Shown here: positions 1-7,596 of the stretch, piece after piece
Position numbering within the stretch: the stretch's first letter is position 1
Layout of the letters: the number at the start of each line of letters is the position of its first letter
NCBI GenBank assembly: GCA_900759385.1
Contig: CAAEUZ010000120.1
Coordinates: 1-15,767, forward strand
Length of the DNA: 15,767 nucleotides
DNA from: an uncultured Oscillospiraceae bacterium
GTDB lineage: Bacteria > Bacillota > Clostridia > Oscillospirales > Oscillospiraceae
Direction: 5' to 3'
Notes under the pieces: generated by a model
Told to the model about the DNA's origin: nothing
Databases searched by the model: none
The model's input: only the letters and a program-made list of their open reading frames with translations
Made by a program: the position numbers and the translations under genes

Positions 1-69
1 GCGGCCGCCTGAGTGTTCAGTGTTCTTTTTTCATCTGTGTGCCCTGATGAAAACATCAAATATCGGGAA

Positions 70-140
70 AGCCCCCTCTCAGATGGCACGGATGATTACG
101 GCTCCTAACACATAATAACCCTGCCGCCTGAGAGGGGGCT
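70..140. repeat. Palindromic 71-base element (REP/MITE-like hairpin)
   Basis: Perfect 13-base inverted repeat: AGCCCCCTCTCAG at 70-82 and its reverse complement at 128-140. Inside it, GGCA (85-88) pairs with TGCC (122-125), and further imperfect complementarity continues inward, so most of the element can fold as one long hairpin. No target-site duplication is visible. On the minus strand it lies about 50 bases past the end of the RluA-family gene and could help end that transcript, but it lacks a proper T-run, so an interspersed palindromic repeat is at least as likely. The rest of 1-189 shows no gene; there is only a tiny 5-base-arm hairpin at 45-58. Confidence 0.6.
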
Positions 141-189
141 CTCTGACAGATTACAACTGAATAATACATACATTGCGCCGCTTTGTCAA

Positions 190-1158
190 TCAAAATTTCA
201 CGCCCGGGAAATATTTATCGACAAAGCCAACTTTGGCGACCTTGAAACTGGCTCCTTTGAGATAATTTAACTCACCGGCGTCGGTTTTGAAGTCAAAATC
301 AATACGGTACGAGTACAGCAGCTGCCCGCTCTCGTCCGCGGCCCGGTTGCGCCTGCCGTCGCCGTACTTGCCGTCGCCCAGCAGGGGCGTCCCCGCCGCG
401 GCCATCTGCGCGCGTATCTGGTGCGTGCGTCCCGTGCCGAGGCGGCACTCCACCAGGGACAGCCCGCCGCGGCTGGCAAGCGTCCTGTAATGCGTCACCG
501 CCGTGCGCGCGCCGGGCTCCGGCTTTTTGCGCACGTACACGCGGTTTTTCGCCGCGTCCTTGAAAATGAACCCCTCCAGCGTGCCCTCCGGCGGCCTGGG
601 CCTGCCGCTCACCACGCAGAGATAGTATTTCTCAATCTCCCTCGCCGCGATCTTCTCGTTCATAACCCTGAGGGCCTCGGCGTTCTTGGCGGCGATAACT
701 ATGCCCCCGGTATTGCGGTCTATGCGGTTGCACAGGGCCGGGGCGAAGGCGTTCTCCTCCCGCGGCCTCCACTCGCCCTTCTGGTAGGCGTAGGCCTGGA
801 TGTGGGAGATGAGCGTATTGTAGTCCCACTTGCCAGCGCTGTGGCAGAGCACGCCGGGCGCCTTGTCACAGAGGATTATATTCGCGTCCTCATAGACTAT
901 GTCGAGCTTCGGCGCACCAACCTTCAGATAGGAGTTGTCCTCGCGCGGGGCCTCAAAGAACTCGTCGTTGATATAGAGGCTCAGCACGTCGCCCTCGCTG
1001 AGGCGCGTGTCGCGCTTGGCCCCCCTGCCGTTGAGCTTGATGCGCTTCAAGCGGATATACTTCTGCAGCAGGCTCTCCGGCAGGAGCGGGACGGCCTTGC
1101 CCACAAAGCGGTCCAGGCGCTGGTTGGCGTCGTTCCTTTTTACAATTATCTCTTTCAT
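190..1158 (-). CDS. RluA-family RNA pseudouridine synthase
   Basis: Predicted 322-residue cytoplasmic enzyme that isomerises uridine to pseudouridine in rRNA or tRNA. An S4-like RNA-binding domain occupies about residues 10-65. The catalytic domain has NRIDRNTGG at 144-152, with D147 as the expected catalytic aspartate (family consensus HRLDxxTSG), and the conserved block GRTHQIRAQM at 243-252. Length is normal for the RluC/RluD group, but the exact target base cannot be inferred, so no symbol is given. The open frame extends upstream to 1251, but that extension overlaps the preceding gene and has no family similarity; ATG at 1158 begins the S4 region and follows a G-rich but weak ribosome site. 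It starts 31 bases after the metallophosphoesterase gene on the same strand, so the two are probably cotranscribed. Family assignment is firm. Confidence 0.93.
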   Translation of the reverse strand: MKEIIVKRNDANQRLDRFVGKAVPLLPESLLQKYIRLKRIKLNGRGAKRDTRLSEGDVLSLYINDEFFEAPREDNSYLKVGAPKLDIVYEDANIILCDKAPGVLCHSAGKWDYNTLISHIQAYAYQKGEWRPREENAFAPALCNRIDRNTGGIVIAAKNAEALRVMNEKIAAREIEKYYLCVVSGRPRPPEGTLEGFIFKDAAKNRVYVRKKPEPGARTAVTHYRTLASRGGLSLVECRLGTGRTHQIRAQMAAAGTPLLGDGKYGDGRRNRAADESGQLLYSYRIDFDFKTDAGELNYLKGASFKVAKVGFVDKYFPGVKF

Positions 1159-1189
1159 GCCCCGATTATCACGCAGGCGGGCGCGATTG

Positions 1190-2461
1190 TCAAGAGGTTT
1201 GCCACCGCATATGGGTGTGGTCGGCCGCCTCGCCCATGCGTATGCTCTCAAGGTACATGGGAATGGTAAAGCCGTGGCCGGACCAGCCGTCCATGAGCTC
1301 CCCGTCCCAGGTTATGAGGTCGCTGCGCCCGGCAAAATACTGTGCGTTTACCTCAGCGTAGAACTCCGCCAGGGCCTCTGCGTCAGCGGCATCGCCAAGG
1401 GCCGCATAGGCCTGGTCAAGAGCGGTCTGACGGAAGAATCCAGCCGAATACGCCGCAAAGTCCTCCAGCTCCGCGCCGTCCACTCCCTCTTCCGCCGCCC
1501 AGGCGGAGACGTCCACGCTAACGGCGGCGTACTCGCAGCTGCCCTCGCCCACGGTCAGCAGCCCGTACTGGTTGGGGCTCACGGCCAGCGAAGAGGTGAC
1601 GATCTCCGGCAGGCCGTTGTACGCGGCCGTGTGCTGCAGGTGTATGTGCCCGCTGAGATTGCAGAGCACCCCGTATTCCGCATAGCTCTCCGCCAGCGCA
1701 CCGGCATTGCCGATTACATAGCCGTCCACGAAGAGCGAGCTGTGCGCATAAAGGTTCTGGTGGCTGACGGCTATAACGCGCTCCCCGGCCGCAGCGGCCT
1801 GGGCGAGCTGGTCATCCAGCCACTCGAGCGTGCCGTCCAGGGCCCAGCCGGGATTGGTGCGGGTATTCACGTCGAGCATCAGCAGCCGCACCCCGGGCGC
1901 GAGCTGCGCTGTATAGCTCAGGGAGCTGCCGTCGCGCGAGATGGCCTCGTCGTAACCGAAATCAGCGTAAATCTGCGCGAACTCGCCCTCCGTCGGGCTC
2001 TCCACCCGCTCGTAACCGTCCCCGGAGTAGCGCGCGGCCATGGAGCTGTTCAGGTCGTGGTTGCCGGGAATGACATACACCGGCACCCCCGCGGCCTCTA
2101 TACCGCTGAGGATATCCGCCAGGGCCTCATGGCTGGCCGTCTCGCCGTTGAAGGTGAGGTCGCCGCTGATTATCAGCGCGTCCGGGCGCTCGTCGGCGAC
2201 CTGCCAGGCAAAGGCGCGCACCAGCTCATCTATATACAGCATGACCTTGCCGTCCGCGTCCGAGACAAGCCGGGTAAAAAACTCCCCTCTGTCCGTGAGT
2301 TCTGGCGCGAGGTAGTGCAGGTCCGTCGCCACCGCGACGGTCACGCCCTCTCCCCGGTCCACGCCGGGCTCATCGGTGCGCGAATTGAGCGCATCCGTCA
2401 GCGCAAAGGCCCCTGCCAGCACGGCTGCCGAGAGCAGCAGGAAAATTATACGTGCTTTCAT
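1190..2461 (-). CDS. Secreted or membrane-anchored calcineurin-like metallophosphoesterase
   Basis: Predicted 423-residue protein with an N-terminal hydrophobic signal or anchor (about residues 4-22). It contains the full ordered metallophosphoesterase motif set: DLH at 47-49, GD at 100-101, GNHD at 133-136, H234, and GHIH at 271-274. These residues bind a di-metal centre that hydrolyses phosphoester bonds, here on the outside of the membrane. The substrate is unknown. The C-terminal 140 residues are acidic and Ala-rich with no recognised domain. ATG at 2461 follows AGGGGAG with a 7-base spacer. A good promoter match lies immediately upstream, so this gene appears to head a two-gene unit with the pseudouridine synthase. 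Fold assignment is strong; physiological role is unassigned. Confidence 0.9.
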   Translation of the reverse strand: MKARIIFLLLSAAVLAGAFALTDALNSRTDEPGVDRGEGVTVAVATDLHYLAPELTDRGEFFTRLVSDADGKVMLYIDELVRAFAWQVADERPDALIISGDLTFNGETASHEALADILSGIEAAGVPVYVIPGNHDLNSSMAARYSGDGYERVESPTEGEFAQIYADFGYDEAISRDGSSLSYTAQLAPGVRLLMLDVNTRTNPGWALDGTLEWLDDQLAQAAAAGERVIAVSHQNLYAHSSLFVDGYVIGNAGALAESYAEYGVLCNLSGHIHLQHTAAYNGLPEIVTSSLAVSPNQYGLLTVGEGSCEYAAVSVDVSAWAAEEGVDGAELEDFAAYSAGFFRQTALDQAYAALGDAADAEALAEFYAEVNAQYFAGRSDLITWDGELMDGWSGHGFTIPMYLESIRMGEAADHTHMRWQTS

Positions 2462-2482
2462 AGCATCACTCCCCTGCCGGCA

Positions 2483-2511
2483 ATTTTATGATATCCGCGC
2501 CGGTTTGTAAA
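2483..2511 (-). promoter_or_regulatory. Sigma-A-like promoter for the metallophosphoesterase gene
   Basis: On the minus strand TTTACA (2506-2511) is followed after 17 bases by TAAAAT (2483-2488); each hexamer matches consensus at 5 of 6 positions. Transcription would begin near 2476, about 15 bases before the ATG. This separates the gene from the efflux operon upstream on the same strand, for which no convincing terminator is visible in the 82-base gap. Confidence 0.6.
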
Positions 2512-2543
2512 GGGGCTGCTGCACGCTGCGGGTTTGTCCGGCC

Positions 2544-4487
2544 TCAGAGCCCGAACAGGGCCAGGAGTTTGTCCCAGAAGCTCTGCTCCTCTGCGGCGGG
2601 TTCCGGCCCGGCGTCATCCGCCGGGGCCTCTATGGCCTCGGTCTGGATCACGAACTGCACGGCTGTCACTGTGCCGTTGCGCCCGTCTGCAAAGCTCTCG
2701 GGCGCTTCCATACTGCCGCCTATGTCTGCCAACAGGCTGTCTATCTCGGCCTGGACGTCCAGAGAGTTCGTCTCGCTGTTGAGGGCGCTGGCGCCGCTGG
2801 CCATGCTCTGCGCGCCGCTGGCAAGCTCCGCCACGCCGTTATAGAGCTCGGATACGCCCGAGCCAAGCTCATCCGAGCCGGCAAGCAGCGCGCTGCTGCC
2901 CTCGGCCAGGGCGGAAACGCCGCTCATCACGCTGCCGAAGCCGTCAGTAAGCTGGGCCACGCCAGAAGTGTACTCGCTCACTCCGCTGTAGAGCTCAGCG
3001 CTGCCTTCCGTGAGCTGGGAGATGCCCTCGCGCAGCGCGGTGAGCTTGTTAAGCGCTTCGGTGAGCATGTCGGCGAGCTGCTCTATGTAGCCGCCCAGCG
3101 TCTGTCCGCCGCCGGTGAGCTGGCCAATGAGCGCGTCAAGCTTTGCCAGCAGATCCTGCACGTATGGCAGCAGGCCGCTGAGATCCGGCGGATCGCTGAG
3201 AATGAGTTCTGCGGAGTGCTTTATGCTCGCTATGGAGTCGTTCACTGCTGCTCTCTGTTCTTCCGTGAGCTCTATCTGACTTAAAATGCCTTCAAGAGAG
3301 GCAATTCCGCCCTCCAATGAGCTCCCGGCGCCGGAGTTTGCTCCGGACGCGGCCGAGACCTGTATCATGTTCTGGAGCGACTGGGCATCCGCGTATGCAC
3401 TCTCGAGCCCGCTGACGATATTCTTTATATCGCTGATTATCTGCAGCAGACGGTCAACGTCGATGAGAGAATCGAGCACGCTCAACTGCGCGTCGATCTC
3501 CGCCAGCCCGGCGTATATCTGACCCGCGCCGCTCACCAGCGCACCGGAATTGGCGTAGAGCTCGTCGAGCCCGCCGCGCATGACTATGAGGCCGTCCTGC
3601 AGTTCTTCTACGCCGGCGTCGAGCTCGGCTATGCCGCTCCGGAGGCTTGTCGAACCGTCCAGCAGCCCTGCCGCGCCGTCGCGCAGTGCTTCGCTGCCGG
3701 TGTAGAGCGCGCTTGCGCCGCTGTTGAGCTGTCCGGTTGCATTGACGAGGCGGCCAACCTGGTCTTTTATGTCCTGAGCGTCTATGTCGACGTTAAGATT
3801 CAGGTATATGCCGTTGATGCTCACGGCGGGCAGCGAGAACCCATCCGCCGCGGCGGTGATGACCGTGTCTATGCCCTCTCCGGGCAGGAGCGTATATGTG
3901 AGCTGCCTGTCTGCGCCCACGGCGGCCACGGTCGCGTCCGGCGCGGATATGCCGCTGAAAACGCCGCCCGGGAGTGTGAAGTTCGCCTGCAGGGCGTAGT
4001 CGTCGTAAAACGAGCCGGAGCAGCGCTCATTCTTTGTCACGGTGAAGCGTATCTCCACTTGACCGGACCGCCCCGCTATCTCCTCCGCCGTGACGTCCCT
4101 GCCGTCCAGCTTATATGTGAGGGCAATTTCCCAGGGCAGTTCGACGTTCTTGAACTCGCCCTGATAATAAATGCGCTTGGCGTCTGTTGTTATGTTAACC
4201 ACACCGTTTTTGTACTCTATCGGGTCGGAGGTGTTGAGCACCCGTACGCTATCGTAGTCGCCGTAGTCGGTGATCTCCCCGCCGGGGAAGCTGTTTACCG
4301 CGTAGGCGCTGACGGGACCGCCCGCGGCGTCCAGCGTCACATATATTACCTCCTCCTTGGCGGAGGGCTCAGGCGTCTCCTCCGCCAAGGCGCCGGTGCC
4401 GTCCCCGGCTGCGAGGGCCGGGACCGTGGTACTGAATACGAGCAGCGCAGCCAGAATGATGGCGGTGGTGCGTTTACTGGTTTTCAT
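2544..4487 (-). CDS. Secreted Leu-xx-Gly heptad-repeat protein (YhgE/Pip-like), partner of the MMPL transporter
   Basis: Predicted 647-residue exported protein. A signal peptide covers about residues 1-27 (cut near ALA). A beta-rich N-terminal domain spans about 47-240. Two blocks of repeats with Gly roughly every seven residues and Leu three before it (xxxLxxG type) cover about 247-335 and 486-575. Between them is a helical, probably coiled-coil stretch. The tail is acidic and Pro-rich and ends FWDKLLALFGL, a short amphipathic segment that could touch the membrane. Such repeats are known from the C-terminal part of YhgE/Pip proteins, but the YhgE membrane domain is absent here. ATG at 4487 follows AGGGAGGT with good spacing and lies inside the end of the transporter gene (14-base overlap), implying translational coupling. 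An in-frame upstream extension to 4559 would cost the signal peptide its N-terminal position. The role is inferred: an extracytoplasmic or periplasm-like partner of the transporter. Confidence 0.85.
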   Translation of the reverse strand: MKTSKRTTAIILAALLVFSTTVPALAAGDGTGALAEETPEPSAKEEVIYVTLDAAGGPVSAYAVNSFPGGEITDYGDYDSVRVLNTSDPIEYKNGVVNITTDAKRIYYQGEFKNVELPWEIALTYKLDGRDVTAEEIAGRSGQVEIRFTVTKNERCSGSFYDDYALQANFTLPGGVFSGISAPDATVAAVGADRQLTYTLLPGEGIDTVITAAADGFSLPAVSINGIYLNLNVDIDAQDIKDQVGRLVNATGQLNSGASALYTGSEALRDGAAGLLDGSTSLRSGIAELDAGVEELQDGLIVMRGGLDELYANSGALVSGAGQIYAGLAEIDAQLSVLDSLIDVDRLLQIISDIKNIVSGLESAYADAQSLQNMIQVSAASGANSGAGSSLEGGIASLEGILSQIELTEEQRAAVNDSIASIKHSAELILSDPPDLSGLLPYVQDLLAKLDALIGQLTGGGQTLGGYIEQLADMLTEALNKLTALREGISQLTEGSAELYSGVSEYTSGVAQLTDGFGSVMSGVSALAEGSSALLAGSDELGSGVSELYNGVAELASGAQSMASGASALNSETNSLDVQAEIDSLLADIGGSMEAPESFADGRNGTVTAVQFVIQTEAIEAPADDAGPEPAAEEQSFWDKLLALFGL

Positions 4488-6558
4488 GAGCTGTAACCTC
4501 CCTGGAAGAATAAAATTTCGCGTGCAGCGTGGTGCGGCGGATGAGCCCGTCGCAGACATACAGGAACCCGGGCAGGACGAAAAGCACTATTGTCAGGCTC
4601 AGCAGGCTGCCTATGCCGAGGAAGAACCCCAGCTGTGAGATAATGCCGTGGTGGGACACGAAGCCGAGCAGCAGACCGACAACTATAATTGCGCTGCCGG
4701 AAGTGGACACCGAGAGCGTCACGGCGCTCACCGTGCGCATGACCGCCTCTCGCTTGGGAAGCGTCGCGCGGAACTCGGTGTAGCGGTCGGCGAAAAGTAT
4801 GGCGTAGTCCACCGTCGCGCCCAGCTGTATGGAGCTCACTATCAGATACGATATGTAAAACACCTGCGTGCCGCGGAAATACGGTATGGCCATATTGATC
4901 CATATAGCCGTCTCTATGCTGAGCACGAGTATTATGGGCAGGCTCAGCGACTTGAAGGAGAAGAGCAGGGTGAGGAATACGGCGCCGATGGCGATAAGGT
5001 TTACCTTGACCGTGTCGGCCGTTATAGTGTCCATGAGGTCATATGTGCTCACCCCGTCCCCAGCCAGGTAGTATTCTCCGGGATAGAGCCCCTCCAGCAC
5101 GCCGCGCACCTCCTCCACCAGGGCAAAGGTCTCGGCGCTCTCCGTCTGCGTGTCCACAGTGATGACAAAGCGGCTGTACTCGTCGCTCACCAGCAGGCTG
5201 AGCGTGTCGGCGTCCAGATACTCCATCGGTATTTCCGCGCCCACGGTGTCCACGTAACTGAGCACGCTGGTGACGGCCGGTATTGCATTCAGCTCGCGCG
5301 AGAGTTCGCTCTGCCTGGCCAGGTCGTCCCGGGGGACCATGGCCACCCAGGTGTCGCTCTCGCCGAACACCGCTTCTATCGCCGCCGTGTCCTGGCCGTA
5401 CTGCGTGTCCTCACCGTAAATGTGGGCGCTGCCGTAATAATAGCTGTTCTGGTTTGAAGCCAGATATGCGGGCACCATAACCACGGCGAATATGCACAGC
5501 AGCGGTATCATCACCCGGCAGATCAGCCGCCCGAACTTGTCAAAGCCGGGCATGAAGGGCCGGTGCCGCGTCTTCAGCATGAGCTTGTAGGTCACCAGTA
5601 TCAGCGCCGGCTCAAAGATGAAGACGGTGACCATACTGATAGCGATGCCCTTGGCCAGGGCCATGCCCAGGTCGGGCCCCAGCCCGAAGCGCATAAACAC
5701 CAGCGCCAGGAAGCCGATGACCGTCGTCAGTCCGCTGGACATTATGCTCATGGTGGATTTGCACAGCGCGTCCACCATGGCCTCCCGCGGGTCGGACAGC
5801 TCCTCCAGCCGCTCCGAGAAGCGGTGGATGAGGAAGACGGAGTAGTCAAGCGTACAGGCCAGCTGCAGCACGCTGCCCGCCGCGTTGGTGACGAAGCTTA
5901 TCTCGCCGAAGATGAGGTTGCTGCCGCCGTTGATGACCGTGGCGGCGCCGATGCCGATGAGGACCAGCCAGGGTTCGGCCCAGGATGTGGTGGTCAGCGT
6001 GAGGATGAAAAACACAAAAATCACGGCCACCACGGTGATTATCCGCACCTCTGCCACCGTGCCCGTCGTGGCCAGGGCCGTTGACACCGCGTCGCCGGTC
6101 ATAGCCCCCTCATCTCCAACCAGGGCGCGGATTTCATCCACGGCCGTGAGGCGGTATTCGTCAGATATGGTCACGGTGTACAGCGCCGCGCCGTCCTTAT
6201 AATAGGTTTCCACCGTGTCCGCATCCTGGAATTCCAGCGGCTCGAGCACGTCAACGGCGTCGTCCAGCCATGTGACGCTCTCCACGCCCTGCACGGCCGC
6301 TATCTGCTCCTTGAGCTCCAGCGCACCGGCCAGCGATACATCCCTGACCATGACGCGCGCATTCGGTATGCCGCCGGCAAACTCCTCTCCCAGCACTTCC
6401 AGTGCCACGGTGGATGGCGTGTCGTCCGGCAGATAATCAGTGACGTTATAGTTGACGCTGACTCCCGTCCAGCAGAACACTGATATCAGCGAGAGCAGCG
6501 CGAACAGGGCCAAGATCACCTTCGGCCTGCCGGTGATAAAGCGATAAAAGCTTCTCAT
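4474..6558 (-). CDS. MMPL/RND-superfamily membrane transporter
   Basis: Predicted 694-residue polytopic protein with the RND two-half layout. TM1 is at about 13-32, followed by an extracytoplasmic domain to about 170, then five TMs (172-325). TM7 at 348-366 is followed by a second external domain to about 515, then five TMs (518-668). The two halves carry the matching signatures LDYSVFLIHRF (237-247) and VDYAILFADRY (583-593); D238/Y239 and D584/Y585 fit the proton-relay positions of MMPL/sterol-sensing-like proteins. It should export a lipid or hydrophobic compound using the proton gradient; the substrate is not readable. ATG at 6558 follows AAAGGAG with a 7-base spacer. It is the first gene of a two-gene unit with the repeat protein and is divergent from a TetR-type regulator, which suggests inducible efflux. 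Confidence 0.92.
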   Translation of the reverse strand: MRSFYRFITGRPKVILALFALLSLISVFCWTGVSVNYNVTDYLPDDTPSTVALEVLGEEFAGGIPNARVMVRDVSLAGALELKEQIAAVQGVESVTWLDDAVDVLEPLEFQDADTVETYYKDGAALYTVTISDEYRLTAVDEIRALVGDEGAMTGDAVSTALATTGTVAEVRIITVVAVIFVFFILTLTTTSWAEPWLVLIGIGAATVINGGSNLIFGEISFVTNAAGSVLQLACTLDYSVFLIHRFSERLEELSDPREAMVDALCKSTMSIMSSGLTTVIGFLALVFMRFGLGPDLGMALAKGIAISMVTVFIFEPALILVTYKLMLKTRHRPFMPGFDKFGRLICRVMIPLLCIFAVVMVPAYLASNQNSYYYGSAHIYGEDTQYGQDTAAIEAVFGESDTWVAMVPRDDLARQSELSRELNAIPAVTSVLSYVDTVGAEIPMEYLDADTLSLLVSDEYSRFVITVDTQTESAETFALVEEVRGVLEGLYPGEYYLAGDGVSTYDLMDTITADTVKVNLIAIGAVFLTLLFSFKSLSLPIILVLSIETAIWINMAIPYFRGTQVFYISYLIVSSIQLGATVDYAILFADRYTEFRATLPKREAVMRTVSAVTLSVSTSGSAIIVVGLLLGFVSHHGIISQLGFFLGIGSLLSLTIVLFVLPGFLYVCDGLIRRTTLHAKFYSSREVTAHENQ

Positions 6559-6583
6559 TTACACGCTCCTTTCAACATTCGTC

Positions 6584-6589
6584 ATTATC
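6584..6589 (-). promoter_or_regulatory. Possible -10 box of the MMPL operon
   Basis: GATAAT on the minus strand (5 of 6 against TATAAT) lies 25 bases before the MMPL start. No good -35 hexamer sits 16-18 bases upstream. A TTGACC at 6617-6622 is too far away at 27 bases. The promoter is therefore weak or activator-dependent if this reading is right. Confidence 0.3.
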
Positions 6590-6616
6590 ATAACACCCGC
6601 CCAGGGCAGAAAATAC

Positions 6617-6649
6617 GGTCAAAATAGGACGTTTGTCCGCTTTGTGACC
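6617..6649. promoter_or_regulatory. Candidate TetR-family operator (nested palindrome)
   Basis: The sequence has the form GGTCA-N5-GGAC-N4-GTCC-N6-TGACC. The inner and outer arms are perfect inverted repeats whose centres differ by half a base. It lies between the predicted -10 of the MMPL operon and the -35 of the regulator gene. A bound repressor there could control both directions, the usual arrangement for divergent TetR-family regulators. Binding itself is inference. Confidence 0.5.
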
Positions 6650-6650
6650 A

Positions 6651-6679
6651 TTTACTGCTAACAGAGCACGAGATATAAT
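6651..6679 (+). promoter_or_regulatory. Sigma-A-like promoter of the TetR-type regulator
   Basis: TTTACT (6651-6656), 17-base spacer, then a perfect TATAAT (6674-6679). Transcription would start near 6686. The ATG at 6678-6680 overlaps the -10 box and so cannot be in the transcript, which decides the start codon of the gene. Confidence 0.7.
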
Positions 6680-6701
6680 GTTAAAGAGGGGGGAATACTC
6701 T

Positions 6702-7292
6702 TTGAAATACCAAGCGGCATCACTGAAAACCAAACGGGCCCTGGCCAAGTCGCTCAAGAAGCTTATGAGGACCAAGCCCTTTTCCAAAATAACAGTAACT
6801 GAAATCGTCAACGACTGCGGGGTAAACCGCAAGACTTTCTACTATCACTTTGAAGATATATATGCGCTCCTGCGCTGGATTTTTGAGGAGGAGGCGGTCA
6901 GCATCGTCCGTCAATTCGACCTCCTCAAGGATTACAACTCGGCCATGGAGTTCGTATCCAACTACATAGATGAAAACCGCGACCTGCTGCGCAACGCGTA
7001 TGACGCCTTCGGCAGCGTTGAGCTCAGCCAGTTCTTCCACATGAGCTTTATCGGCCTGAACGACGAGCTCATAGAGTCGGTTGAAGACAGCATGCACATG
7101 CGCCTGCCCGCCGGCACGCGGGAATACCTGTGCGAATTCCTCACCGAGGCATCTTCCGGGATGCTCCTCGGCATCATATCCGGCAATCTCAGCCTGGACA
7201 AGACCCTGGCCATAAAGCCCGTCAGCTCCATAATCCGCGCATCCATCGTCGGCGTGCTTACAGAGCAGGGCATACCGGATCAAAACAGCTGA
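6702..7292 (+). CDS. TetR/AcrR-family transcriptional regulator
   Basis: Predicted 196-residue DNA-binding repressor. The N-terminal helix-turn-helix region at about 12-50 ends in VNRKTFYYHF, the usual TetR recognition-helix pattern (T/S-x-YYHF). The C-terminal helical part resembles the effector domains of Firmicutes TetR proteins of the DhaS-like group. I chose TTG at 6702: a G-rich ribosome site (GAGGGGGG, 6686-6693) lies 8 bases upstream, and the longer frame beginning at ATG 6678 starts inside the predicted -10 box. The gene is divergent from the MMPL operon with a palindrome between them, so it most likely represses that operon and itself in response to a compound exported by the pump. 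The ligand is unknown. Confidence 0.88.
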   Translation: MKYQAASLKTKRALAKSLKKLMRTKPFSKITVTEIVNDCGVNRKTFYYHFEDIYALLRWIFEEEAVSIVRQFDLLKDYNSAMEFVSNYIDENRDLLRNAYDAFGSVELSQFFHMSFIGLNDELIESVEDSMHMRLPAGTREYLCEFLTEASSGMLLGIISGNLSLDKTLAIKPVSSIIRASIVGVLTEQGIPDQNS

Positions 7293-7315
7293 AACCATCT
7301 GTACCGGCCTGACAC

Positions 7316-7344
7316 GCGCGGGGGCTCTCCCCCGCGCTTTTCTT
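7316..7344 (+). terminator. Intrinsic terminator after the TetR-type gene
   Basis: Perfect 9-base stem GCGCGGGGG (7316-7324) with CCCCCGCGC (7329-7337), a 4-base loop, then TTTTCTT. It ends the regulator transcript 24 bases after its stop codon. Confidence 0.92.
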
Positions 7345-7482
7345 ACCCCAGCATATCCTGCAAAGATTAAAGGAACGTTAGAGCTTCGCACCTTTCGCCC
7401 CCGTATGCGGCTGTTTTTTGCACGGTTCCGTGCATTGACCGCACCGCGGGAAACGCCCCGGCACGGCACTTTTCCCGCCGTA

Positions 7483-7511
7483 TTGCATTATTCCGCGCTT
7501 TATGTTAATAT
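7483..7511 (+). promoter_or_regulatory. Promoter of the MATE exporter gene
   Basis: TTGCAT (7483-7488) and TAATAT (7506-7511) are 17 bases apart, with TGT directly before the -10 hexamer (extended -10 type). Transcription would begin near 7518, giving a leader of about 80 bases. The stretch 7345-7482 before it holds no gene that I can support, only a small hairpin GCACGG/CCGTGC at 7420-7433. Confidence 0.5.
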
Positions 7512-7513
7512 AG

Positions 7514-7534
7514 CCGGGCGGGGCTTCCCGCCGG
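7514..7534 (+). promoter_or_regulatory. GC-rich hairpin at the start of the MATE leader
   Basis: GGCGGG (7517-7522) pairs with CCCGCC (7527-7532) around a 4-base loop. CC (7514-7515) pairs with GG (7533-7534) across a one-base bulge, although transcription may begin too late to include that outer part. The hairpin precedes the terminator-like hairpin in the same leader. I do not recognise a known riboswitch class in it. Confidence 0.45.
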
Positions 7535-7546
7535 TTGGGTACCTTC

Positions 7547-7580
7547 CGTATGCAAGGCTGCTTGCATACGTTTTTTCTTT
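7547..7580 (+). terminator. Intrinsic terminator in the MATE leader (probable attenuator)
   Basis: Perfect 10-base stem CGTATGCAAG (7547-7556) with CTTGCATACG (7561-7570), a GCTG loop, then TTTTTTCTTT. It stands 16 bases before the GTG start and after the predicted promoter, so reading through it would be required for exporter expression. The upstream regulator gene already has its own terminator at 7316-7344. A short frame from ATG 7550 to TGA 7591 (13 codons) crosses the hairpin, with no good ribosome site. Confidence 0.75.
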
Positions 7581-7596
7581 ATTGGGGGTGAGAGAC

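Noticed and set aside
421..1269. Plus-strand open frame opposite the RluA-family gene
   Set aside because: Antisense to a clear enzyme gene, no signature or ribosome site.
1007..2491. A 494-codon open frame on the plus strand opposite the metallophosphoesterase gene
   Set aside because: It is antisense to a gene with a full set of catalytic motifs, has no recognisable domain, and is a by-product of GC-rich codon use.
2600..3760. Short tandem repeats in DNA that might suggest a CRISPR or satellite array
   Set aside because: They are imperfect and in frame, and come from the Leu-xx-Gly protein repeats of the coding sequence.
7405..7596. N-terminal extension of the MATE frame
   Set aside because: It covers the predicted promoter and an intrinsic terminator and does not resemble MATE N-termini; GTG at 7597 has a proper ribosome site.
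7512..7596. Known riboswitch (guanidine-II/mini-ykkC, TPP, preQ1) in the MATE leader
   Set aside because: The conserved loop or core sequences of these classes are not visible, so only an unassigned attenuator is claimed.
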